Assembly (NCBI GenBank): GCA_002405755.1
Contig: DHMK01000063.1
Location: forward strand, 11,401-33,038
DNA: 21,638 nucleotides
DNA from: Clostridiales bacterium UBA4644
GTDB lineage: Bacteria > Bacillota > Clostridia > Oscillospirales > Butyricicoccaceae
Direction of reading: 5' to 3'
Positions 7,592-14,063 of this stretch are shown piece by piece. The first letter of the stretch is position 1, and every line of letters starts with the position of its first letter. A program made the translations under genes and the position numbers. A model generated the notes under the pieces. That model ran no database searches. It worked only from the letters and a program-made list of their open reading frames with translations, and was not told the origin of the DNA.

Positions 7592-8565
7592 TGAGTAAGA
7601 GAATCGAACAGGTCGCCCGCGGCTTTGAAGATCTGAATCCCGGTCTGTTCCGGCATCATGAGTTCAAAACGTCGGAGGCAGAAGCCATCACCTATTCCAA
7701 CTATTCTTATTGGCGCAGCACCTGGAAGGCCTTTATCAAGCATAAGATCGCCGTATTTCTGCTCTGCCTGATCGCGGTTTTGCTGCTGTTCACCGTCATC
7801 CAGCCCCTGCTGCCCAATCAGAAGGATCCCAATTATATCAACATCAACGCCGAGACCGGCTATCAGGACCTGAACGTCCAGCCCTGCAAGGAATACTGGT
7901 TCGGGACCAATTCCATCGGCCAGGATCTGTGGGCCCGGATCTGGTCCGGCACCCGCACCTCCCTGCTCATCGGCATTCTGGTGGGCGTTATCAACTGCGT
8001 CATGGGCATCATCGTTGGCGCCATCTGGGGTTATGTGCGCAAGCTGGATTTCATCATCACCGAGATCTATAACATCATCAATAATATCCCCACCACCATC
8101 CTGCTGATCCTGCTCACCTATATCATGCGGCCCAGCATCCAGACCATGGTCATGGCCATGTGCTGCACCGGCTGGCTGAGCACCGCCAGATACATCCGCA
8201 ATCAGGTCATCATCATCCGCGACCGGGAATACAATCTGGCCTCCCGCTGCCTGGGCACCGGGACGAAAAAGATCATCACCAAAAACCTGCTGCCCTACCT
8301 GATCTCCGTGATCATGATGCAGCTGGCCCTTTCCATCCCCGGCACCATCGGCTGGGAGGTCTTCCTGACCTATATCGGCCTGGGCCTGCCGCTGGAGACG
8401 CCGTCGCTGGGCAATCTGGTCAACGAGGGCCGCGTTTTGATGCAGTCCCCCGCCCTGAGCTATCAGCTGTGGTTCCCCGCTGCAGTATTGTCCATCATCA
8501 CCATTTCGTTCTATGTGCTCGGCAATGTTTTCGCAGACGCCGCCGATCCCCGGAACCATATGTAA
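7591..8565 (+). CDS. oppC: Peptide ABC transporter permease, OppC/DppC type
   Basis: This 324-residue partner permease has an extended cytoplasmic N-terminus (residues 1-45) and a first helix HKIAVFLLCLIAVLLLFTVI. The OppC-type segment before the core, KEYWFGTNSIGQDLWARIWSG, precedes a BPD_transp_1 domain with TSLLIGILVGV and the EAA loop REYNLASRCLGTGTKKIITKNLLP. The ATG at 7591 overlaps the oppB stop by one base and has GGGAGG at 7576-7581 as ribosome binding site. It forms the heterodimeric channel with OppB. The stop is 18 bp before the oppD start. No anomalies. Confidence 0.93.
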   Translation: MSKRIEQVARGFEDLNPGLFRHHEFKTSEAEAITYSNYSYWRSTWKAFIKHKIAVFLLCLIAVLLLFTVIQPLLPNQKDPNYININAETGYQDLNVQPCKEYWFGTNSIGQDLWARIWSGTRTSLLIGILVGVINCVMGIIVGAIWGYVRKLDFIITEIYNIINNIPTTILLILLTYIMRPSIQTMVMAMCCTGWLSTARYIRNQVIIIRDREYNLASRCLGTGTKKIITKNLLPYLISVIMMQLALSIPGTIGWEVFLTYIGLGLPLETPSLGNLVNEGRVLMQSPALSYQLWFPAAVLSIITISFYVLGNVFADAADPRNHM

Positions 8566-8583
8566 AGGAGGAGGCTGTTGATT

Positions 8584-9639
8584 ATGGAACATACCCCTGA
8601 GAAGGAAGTCATCCTCAGCGTAAAGGACCTGGTGGTCAAGTTCAACCTGCGCGGTCAGGTGCTCACGGCCATTCGCGGCATCAGCATGGACCTGTATAAG
8701 GGCGAGAGCCTGGCCATCGTGGGCGAATCCGGCTCCGGCAAGTCGGTTTTTACCAAGACCTTCATGGGTCTGCTGGACAAAAACGGCTGGGTGGATTCCG
8801 GCTCCATCCTCTACAAGGGCCACGACCTGGCCAAGTATAAGACGGAAAAGGAATGGGATACCATCCGCGGAAGCCAGATCGCCATGGTGTTTCAGGATCC
8901 CATGACCTCCCTGAACCCCCTGAAGACCATCGGCAAGCAGATCCAGGAGGCCTTTGAGCTGCACGGACATATGAAGCGCCCGGAGGCCAAGCAGGCCACC
9001 ATCCGTCTGCTGGCAGACGTGGGCATTCCCGAGCCGGAAAAGCGCTATAAGCAGTATCCCCACGAGTTTTCCGGCGGCATGCGTCAGCGTGTGGTCATCG
9101 CCATCGCCATGGCCTGCAATCCCGAGATCCTGATCTGCGACGAGCCCACCACCGCGCTGGATGTGACCATCCAGGCCCAGATTTTGGACCTGCTGCGCAA
9201 CCTGCAGACAAAATATTCCCTGACGGTCATTTATATCACCCACGATCTGGGCGTGGTGGCCAATGTGGCCGACCGGATCGCCGTTATGTACGCCGGCGAT
9301 ATCGTGGAGATCGGCACCTGCGAGGAGGTCTTCTACGATCCCCTGCATCCCTATACTTGGGCGCTGCTTTCCTCCCTGCCCCAGCTGGGCGTCAAGGGAC
9401 AGGATCTGTATTCCATCAAGGGCACCCCGCCCAATCTTTATAAAGAGATCAAGGGCGACGCCTTCGCGCCCCGCAACCCCGATGCGCTGGAGGTGGATTT
9501 TGAGGTACGGCCGCCCTATTATGCCGTTTCTCCCACCCACAAAGCCCGGACCTGGCTGCTGGATCCCAGAGCGCCGGAGGTAGATCCCCCCGAGATCATC
9601 AAGCGTATCCGCGAAGTCAGGAGAGGAGGTGACCTTTAA
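8584..9639 (+). CDS. oppD: Peptide ABC transporter ATPase, OppD/DppD type
   Basis: This 351-residue cytoplasmic ATPase has all nucleotide-binding motifs: Walker A GESGSGKS, Q-loop MVFQDPMTSLNP, signature FSGGMRQRV, Walker B ILICDEPTTALD and the switch His in YITHDLGVV. ATG 8584 is preferred over the in-frame TTG at 8578 because the double GGAGG (8567-8574) then lies 9 nt away rather than 3. The C-terminal oligopeptide extension (GTPPNLYKEIKGDAFAPRNP) lacks the cysteines that in many OppD/DppD proteins form an iron-sulfur motif: the expected GC.F and PRCP read GDAF and PRNP. Clostridial relatives without these cysteines are known to me, so it is probably still functional. The stop overlaps oppF by one base. 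Confidence 0.94.
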   Translation: MEHTPEKEVILSVKDLVVKFNLRGQVLTAIRGISMDLYKGESLAIVGESGSGKSVFTKTFMGLLDKNGWVDSGSILYKGHDLAKYKTEKEWDTIRGSQIAMVFQDPMTSLNPLKTIGKQIQEAFELHGHMKRPEAKQATIRLLADVGIPEPEKRYKQYPHEFSGGMRQRVVIAIAMACNPEILICDEPTTALDVTIQAQILDLLRNLQTKYSLTVIYITHDLGVVANVADRIAVMYAGDIVEIGTCEEVFYDPLHPYTWALLSSLPQLGVKGQDLYSIKGTPPNLYKEIKGDAFAPRNPDALEVDFEVRPPYYAVSPTHKARTWLLDPRAPEVDPPEIIKRIREVRRGGDL

Positions 9640-10580
9640 TGGCAAAGGAACTGAATGAGGTTTTAGTGAGCGTCCGCAATATGGAGGTCACCTTCGGCAG
9701 CAAGCGGAATAAATTCGTGGCTGTCCACGGCGTTTCCTTCGATATCTACAAGGGCGAGACCTTCGGTCTGGTGGGCGAGTCCGGCTCCGGCAAGACCACC
9801 ATCGGCCGCGCCATCATCCGGATCAACCCCATGAGCGCCGGCGAAGTCATTTACAAGGGCGAAAAGATCAACGGCAAGATCTCCCGGGAGCTGGACAAAA
9901 AGGTCACCCAGCAGATCCAGATGATCTTTCAGGACCCCATGGCCTCTCTGAACGAGCGGGCCAAGGTGGACTATATCGTCTCCGAGGGCCTGATCAACAT
10001 CCATCCGGACATGAGCAAGGAGGAGCGCTCCCAGAAGGTGGCCCAGGCGCTGCTGGATGTGGGCCTGCTGCCTGAGTTCGCCAGCCGCTTCCCCCATGAG
10101 TTTTCCGGCGGCCAGCGGCAGCGCATCGGCATCGCCCGGAGCCTGATCATGGAGCCGGAGTTCATCATCGCCGACGAGCCTATCTCCGCGCTGGATGTGT
10201 CCATTCGTGCGCAGGTGCTGAACCTGATGAGCCGCCTGCAGAAGGAGCGCGGCCTGACCTATCTGTTCATCGCCCACGACCTTTCCGTCATGCGCTTTAT
10301 CTGCGACCGCATCGCCGTCATCCATAAGGGCGTCATCGTGGAGCTTTCCGAGACGGAGAAGCTCTTCGCTCACCCCCTGCATCCCTACACCCGGGCCTTG
10401 CTTTCCGCCATCCCCATGCCCGATCCCGAGTCGGAAAAGAAGAAGGTTTTGGAGGTCTACGATCCCTCTCAGCACCACTACGAGACTGACAAGCCCGTCT
10501 GGACCGAGATCGAGCCCGGCCACTTCATCATGGCCAACCAGGAGGAGCTGGCAAAATACAAGGCGCAGATCGCAAAATAA
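9639..10580 (+). CDS. oppF: Peptide ABC transporter ATPase, OppF/DppF type
   Basis: This 313-residue second ATPase of the importer has Walker A GESGSGKTT, Q-loop MIFQDPMASLNE, signature FSGGQRQRIG, Walker B FIIADEPISALD and switch His in FIAHDLSVM. The oligopeptide_HPY-type region follows (LFAHPLHPYTRALLSAIPMPDP). The start overlaps the oppD stop (TAATG), with an excellent ribosome binding site AGGAGGTGA at 9624-9632. It pairs with OppD to energise uptake. It is the last subunit gene, followed by a hairpin and then the C39-like peptidase gene. Confidence 0.94.
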   Translation: MAKELNEVLVSVRNMEVTFGSKRNKFVAVHGVSFDIYKGETFGLVGESGSGKTTIGRAIIRINPMSAGEVIYKGEKINGKISRELDKKVTQQIQMIFQDPMASLNERAKVDYIVSEGLINIHPDMSKEERSQKVAQALLDVGLLPEFASRFPHEFSGGQRQRIGIARSLIMEPEFIIADEPISALDVSIRAQVLNLMSRLQKERGLTYLFIAHDLSVMRFICDRIAVIHKGVIVELSETEKLFAHPLHPYTRALLSAIPMPDPESEKKKVLEVYDPSQHHYETDKPVWTEIEPGHFIMANQEELAKYKAQIAK

Positions 10581-10589
10581 AATCATTCG

Positions 10590-10625
10590 AAAAGACCCCT
10601 CTGCGCTTGCAAAGGGGCTTTTCAA
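10590..10625 (+). terminator. Hairpin at the end of the opp operon, possibly leaky
   Basis: AAAAGACCCCT (10590-10600) pairs with AGGGGCTTTT (10613-10622), with one bulged A. The U-run is short (TTTTC). The next gene starts only 20 bp later with no promoter of its own that I can see, so some readthrough into it is likely. Confidence 0.6.
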
Positions 10626-10641
10626 TACAGGAGTGACGATT

Positions 10642-12417
10642 ATGAAAAAAACCATCACCGCGCTTTTGGCGCTGGCCATGGTCCTCTGCCTGCTTCCGCT
10701 GCCTGCGGCGGCGGCGGATGTTACGCTGGAGGGCAATTTTGTCAAGATCACCACGGCAGAGGACTTTTCCGCCGGAGAATGCACCGATCTGGAGCCTTCC
10801 TCCGTGGGCGATGGCGCTTTGCAGCTGAAGGCCGGCGCTTCGGAGGGCGTCTATGTCTCCCCCATCTACCAAACCTTCCCCTGGAACGATCTGGTAGCCT
10901 CCTGGAACTCCGACACCCCCCGCGGGACCTCCGTTGAGATCTATGGCCGGGCCTATATCCCGGATTATGACGGCTGGTCCAACGGCGGCGAGACCTATGA
11001 CGGCTGGACAGACTGGATCACCTGGGGCGAATGGAGTCCGTTTATCGAGCGCGGCTGCCCGCAGGATGCCGACAGCCACCCCTCCCGCAGCGGCGATAAA
11101 AACGGCTGGGCCTACGCCTATTCCTTTGGCAGCGCAGGCGACAGCTCCCTGAACATCACCGATGGACTTACCGCCACCGCCTTCCAGCTGAAGGCCGTTG
11201 TGCGGGCCGACGGCACCCAGACGGCGCAGCCGGTGCTGCGTCTGGTGGCCGCCACCTTCAAGAATACCAACGATCCCGACTGGTGGTCTGCCTGCTCTCT
11301 GACGGAGGGCGCCGGCGAGCTCCCGGAGTCCGTCCTGTTGGATACGCCCTCCATCGCGCAGACCATCCGCGATCCGGATTACGGCGGCGTGATCTGCTCC
11401 GCCACCAGTATGTCCATGCTGCTGGACGGCCAGGGCGCAGATGTTTTGCCGGAGGAGGTCGCGCTGACCGCCTTTGACTACGGCTACGGCGGCAACGGCA
11501 ACTGGAGCTTCACCTGCGCCGGCGCCGGCGCCTTCGGCTATGAAAGCTATGTGCACTACGCCAGCTTTGAAGGCGTCCGTCAGGAGCTTGCCGCCGGCCA
11601 TGCGGTGGCCATGTCCGTGAAATACAGCAACACGCCGGACGGGAAATATCCCTATCTGGAAAACGCCCCCACCAATACCGGCGGCCACCTGATCACCATC
11701 GTGGGCTATTACTTCAGCCAGGAGCTGCAGGAATATGTCTATTATTCCAATGACCCCGCCACCGGCTCCGACCTGAAGACCGCCCATCGGGAATATCGGG
11801 AATCTCAGCTTTCGGAGGCCTGGTATCGCCGCGCGGCCTATTTCGTCCATGAAAAGGAGGAAGGCGCAGGCGATTATGCCCGGGAATACCATCAGGCAGA
11901 GCTCTGGCCCGTGGAGGGTCAGGAGGACGTTTACGCCCTGATCGCCGACGGTCAGGTGGTGCAGCTGCCGGTGGACTTCATGCGGGATCCCCGGGAAAAC
12001 TTCGGCGCGCACGGTACGCTGGCGCTGATCGTCCCCGGTGAGGAAGCGGAGCTGCCGGAGGGCGTCCGCCGGGTCACGGCCAACCACGACTTCTACTTCA
12101 ACCTGTTCAACCCCACGGAGGACGGCTATCTGAAGTTTACCGACGGCCTGATCCCTGAGCTGCTGGAGCAGGAAACGCCGCCCACCATCTTCGTGATCTT
12201 CAACAGCGGCGCTTCCTATACCGCCACGGCCTCTGCCGATTCACCGGTCTATACGCCGGGCATGGAGCTGCCCCAGCCGGAGACTCCCTCCGCTGACAGC
12301 AGCACCGACACCGCCAATTCCTCTGCCGGCAGCAGCCTGATCCTGCCCATCGTCCTTGTGGCCGTGCTGGCTGCGGCGATCGTGGCGGTGGTGCTGGTCC
12401 GGAAGAAAAAGCACTGA
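10642..12417 (+). CDS. Secreted, membrane-anchored C39-like cysteine peptidase family protein
   Basis: This 591-residue exported protein has a signal peptide (residues 1-25, MKKTITALLALAMVLCLLPL, AAA cleavage region), an N-terminal beta-rich region (about 26-225), a Peptidase_C39_2-like domain (about 230-400) and a C-terminal helix followed by a basic tail (ILPIVLVAVLAAAIVAVVLV, then RKKKH) that would anchor it outside the cell. The likely catalytic residues are Cys252 in GVICSATSMSML, His349 in GGHLITIVGY and Asn370/Asp371 in YYSNDPA. ATG 10642 has AGGAGTGA at 10629-10636; the GTG at 10633 overlaps that site and was rejected. It lies 61 bp behind oppF with no visible promoter. Proteolysis feeding the peptide importer is inferred; the substrate is unknown, and similar domains can act on cell-wall peptides. 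Confidence 0.8.
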   Translation: MKKTITALLALAMVLCLLPLPAAAADVTLEGNFVKITTAEDFSAGECTDLEPSSVGDGALQLKAGASEGVYVSPIYQTFPWNDLVASWNSDTPRGTSVEIYGRAYIPDYDGWSNGGETYDGWTDWITWGEWSPFIERGCPQDADSHPSRSGDKNGWAYAYSFGSAGDSSLNITDGLTATAFQLKAVVRADGTQTAQPVLRLVAATFKNTNDPDWWSACSLTEGAGELPESVLLDTPSIAQTIRDPDYGGVICSATSMSMLLDGQGADVLPEEVALTAFDYGYGGNGNWSFTCAGAGAFGYESYVHYASFEGVRQELAAGHAVAMSVKYSNTPDGKYPYLENAPTNTGGHLITIVGYYFSQELQEYVYYSNDPATGSDLKTAHREYRESQLSEAWYRRAAYFVHEKEEGAGDYAREYHQAELWPVEGQEDVYALIADGQVVQLPVDFMRDPRENFGAHGTLALIVPGEEAELPEGVRRVTANHDFYFNLFNPTEDGYLKFTDGLIPELLEQETPPTIFVIFNSGASYTATASADSPVYTPGMELPQPETPSADSSTDTANSSAGSSLILPIVLVAVLAAAIVAVVLVRKKKH

Positions 12418-12440
12418 TCCACTCCATGGATCCATACAAG

Positions 12441-12469
12441 AAATGCCGGGGCCTTGCCCCGGCATTTTT
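12441..12469 (+). terminator. Strong terminator of the C39-like peptidase gene
   Basis: AAATGCCGGGGC (12441-12452), CTT loop, GCCCCGGCATTT (12456-12467), then further T. This is a perfect 12-bp stem 23 bp after the stop codon. Confidence 0.88.
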
Positions 12470-12511
12470 GCGTCTTATATGCTGCTGTAAGGCAAAGGAA
12501 GCGCGGTGCGC

Positions 12512-12847
12512 TCATTCCTTTACGATGCCGAGGATAAACACATTGTAGGTGATCTCATTTTTTCGGTGGATCGTGGTCACCTTCACCTTATCTCCCACGG
12601 AAAAGTCGCTGACCATATCCCACCGTGTGTGTTCAAAAAAATAAAAGGTGTGAAGATAACCCGCTTCGGTCTGCAGCGTAAAGCGCCCCTCTTCCTCATT
12701 TTTATGGAGGACGACGCCCACATAGGTCTCTCCGTATTTCAGCTGGTCCTCTATCGGAACCTCATGGACACCGACTGCAAAAAGGATGCCTGCCATGATC
12801 AGCAGCAGCGCGCCCAGACTTATGAGCCAGACGGTTTTCATTTTCAT
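12512..12847 (-). CDS. Small single-pass membrane protein of unknown function
   Basis: About 111 residues. One N-terminal hydrophobic helix (TVWLISLGALLLIMAGILFAVGV) is followed by an extracytoplasmic domain of short beta-strands (TYVGVVLHKNEEEGRFTLQT, GYLHTFYFF, VGDKVKVTTI) that suggests a small beta-barrel. No family was recognised. ATG 12847 is favoured because GAGGG (12857-12853) lies 5 nt upstream; a TTG at 12859 in the same frame would overlap the stop of the preceding remnant. It sits directly downstream of a degraded gene and may have been its translationally coupled partner. The TGA stop is at 12512-12514. Codon use resembles the surroundings less closely (more AT-rich). Confidence 0.6.
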   Translation of the reverse strand: MKMKTVWLISLGALLLIMAGILFAVGVHEVPIEDQLKYGETYVGVVLHKNEEEGRFTLQTEAGYLHTFYFFEHTRWDMVSDFSVGDKVKVTTIHRKNEITYNVFILGIVKE

Positions 12848-12855
12848 GCTATCCC

Positions 12856-13332
12856 TCAATCAATGGTGATGGTCGTGCTTCCAATGGCATCCTCCACATC
12901 GGTGTAGGTGTAGGTCACGGTGGGGTTGACGGTGCCAACATAGCAGGGCGTCCTGTAGCGCAGGGTAGTTGAGAATTCATAAGGGCTGTTTCCCACATAG
13001 GCATCCGGCTCCGAAACCTCAAGGCAGGCGACCATAGGCACGCCCGCATTGCCCGTCCCATCGAAATTGGTGACCTGCGAAAGCGGGCCGTTTCCCCCGT
13101 CCGTTGCCTTGAGCCTGATGGAAAAGGAATAAACGCAGGACTCCGGATCGAGCACACCGTCATAATAATCGTTCAGCTTGTTTGCGTATGTGGTCAGGCA
13201 GACGGCAGCCAGATCTCTCGCGTCGTTAAAATAGAGCCGGGCACGCTGTCCGATGCCCGTGACCGGGGAATCGCTGAAGTCGCCATATACTGATTTATAG
13301 AGGACAAATTCATCGCGCGACAGGAGCTCGGC
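12856..13332 (-). pseudogene. Start-less remnant of an unknown exported/surface protein
   Basis: The minus frame is open from just after a TAA (13335-13333) to TGA at 12858-12856, 158 codons, but the first conventional start is an internal GTG at 13155. The sequence upstream of that GTG still looks coding (SRDEFVLYKSVYGDFSDSPV, ARLYFNDARDLAAVCLTTYA), so the 5' end has been lost or broken. The C-terminal half is beta-rich (TTLRYRTPCYVG, VTYTYTDVEDAIG). It may come from a pilin- or pseudopilin-like surface protein, but I cannot name a family. The coupled small membrane protein gene begins 9 bp after its stop. Confidence 0.5.
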
Positions 13333-13451
13333 TTAGCGCGCCCCTTCGCTTCCCATGGGAAGCACCTCTTTCCCGATCTCAGCGGCTTCCACGGCGCTTC
13401 GGCCGAAGCCGGGCCGTCATTGCGGCCCTTTTCTGTTATCAACATAGCATT

Positions 13452-13492
13452 TTTTGCACAAATTCGCAAGAAGAACCATTGTTTTGCACAAA
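13452..13492. repeat. Two direct copies of TTTTGCACAAA, 30 bp apart
   Basis: TTTTGCACAAA occurs at 13452-13462 and again at 13482-13492, a 30-bp spacing (about three helical turns). It lies in the AT-rich gap (13421-13593) upstream of the remnant 12856-13332. On the minus strand a weak promoter-like pair (TTGCGA, 17 bp, TATGTT) falls in the same place. Apart from these repeats and the hairpin at 13537, I see nothing in this gap. Confidence 0.4.
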
Positions 13493-13536
13493 GATTCTCC
13501 GCATTCAACAGAAAATATCATCTATTTTTATATACC

Positions 13537-13566
13537 ATGACCGGGCAAGCGCACCTGCCCGGTCAT
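13537..13566. terminator. 11-bp hairpin downstream of the metal cassette
   Basis: ATGACCGGGCA (13537-13547), 8-nt loop, TGCCCGGTCAT (13556-13566). It lies 27 bp past the last cassette gene (minus strand). The U-rich side is on the plus strand (CGGTCTTTCTGTCTCTTTTT), whereas minus-strand RNA would follow it with an A-rich stretch. A terminator or RNA-end hairpin for the cassette is likely but not classical. Confidence 0.5.
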
Positions 13567-13593
13567 CGGTCTTTCTGTCTCTTTTTGCGCCGC

Positions 13594-13842
13594 TCAGCGG
13601 GAAAAGTCCTCATCCAGCCGGGCCAGCAGCCCATAGGTCTTTGCATAGGCCTGACAGGCGTCTTCGGGGACGGCATAGTCCGCCGTCACCTGCCGCAGCT
13701 CCTGAAACAGGGCGGCGGAGGGGGCCTCTTTCAGCGCCCGGTAAAGGGCCGCCGCCTGATGCAGCTCCGGATGGCTGCCGCCATGCACCCGCTCCACCAC
13801 GGGCAGGAGCTTATCCAGCTCCCGAAGGATCGTTTCGTCCAT
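13594..13842 (-). CDS. 82-residue helical protein resembling a RIC/ScdA hemerythrin segment
   Basis: Short all-helical cytoplasmic protein. The core VVERVHGGSHPELHQAAALYRAL strongly recalls the VHG..HPEL segment of hemerythrin-like domains in the di-iron RIC (ScdA/YtfE) repair proteins, but the remaining ligand-bearing helices of that domain are not present, so it cannot form a complete classical four-helix di-iron site by itself. ATG 13842 lies two bases after the stop of the metal-binding protein gene, with AAAAGGAG in that gene's last codons as ribosome binding site, so it is translationally coupled. The context (third gene behind a P1B ATPase and a CxxC metal carrier) suggests metal binding or sensing. 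The family link is by eye and tentative. Confidence 0.7.
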   Translation of the reverse strand: MDETILRELDKLLPVVERVHGGSHPELHQAAALYRALKEAPSAALFQELRQVTADYAVPEDACQAYAKTYGLLARLDEDFSR

Positions 13843-13844
13843 CC

Positions 13845-14063
13845 TTATCGCTCCTTTTCCCCGATCACTTCATAGCCCAGCCCGGTAATAATGCGGATCA
13901 GCTCCGCAAGGCTGGTCCTGCTCTCGTCAAACTCCACCTTGGCCTTGCTGGCGTTGTAGAGCACGGCGGCGCTGGTCACGCCGTCTGCCTTTTTCAGCGC
14001 CGTTTCGATCTTCTGGGCGCACATGGGGCAGACCAGCTCCTCCATCTGGATGGTTTTCTTCAT
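13845..14063 (-). CDS. Free heavy-metal-associated (HMA/CopZ-like) metal-binding protein
   Basis: 72 residues with the ferredoxin-like HMA pattern: MEELVCPMCAQKIETALKK carries the metal-binding CxxC (Cys12, Cys15). It is followed by GVTSAAVLYNASKAKVEFDE and the closing strand GLGYEVIGE. Such proteins bind a soft metal ion (Cu, Zn or Cd) through the two cysteines and deliver it to an ATPase. ATG 14063 is fixed by AAAAAGGAGG 7 nt upstream. The start overlaps the ATPase stop by four bases (ATGA). Because the ATPase lacks its own N-terminal metal-binding domain, this separate protein probably plays that part. The metal cannot be decided from CPMC alone. Confidence 0.88.
   Translation of the reverse strand: MKKTIQMEELVCPMCAQKIETALKKADGVTSAAVLYNASKAKVEFDESRTSLAELIRIITGLGYEVIGEKER

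Noticed and set aside
7588..9645. 685-codon minus-strand frame over oppC/oppD
   Set aside because: Same artefact of codon bias: low-complexity Gly/Gln/Asp/His-rich translation opposite two conserved transporter genes.
10528..12087. 519-codon minus-strand frame over the C39-like peptidase
   Set aside because: The plus-strand gene has a signal peptide, catalytic motifs and a terminator; the antisense frame has none.
13194..13508. 104-codon minus-strand frame upstream of the remnant
   Set aside because: It reads a different frame from the visibly coding remnant, has no ribosome binding site, and its product looks random.
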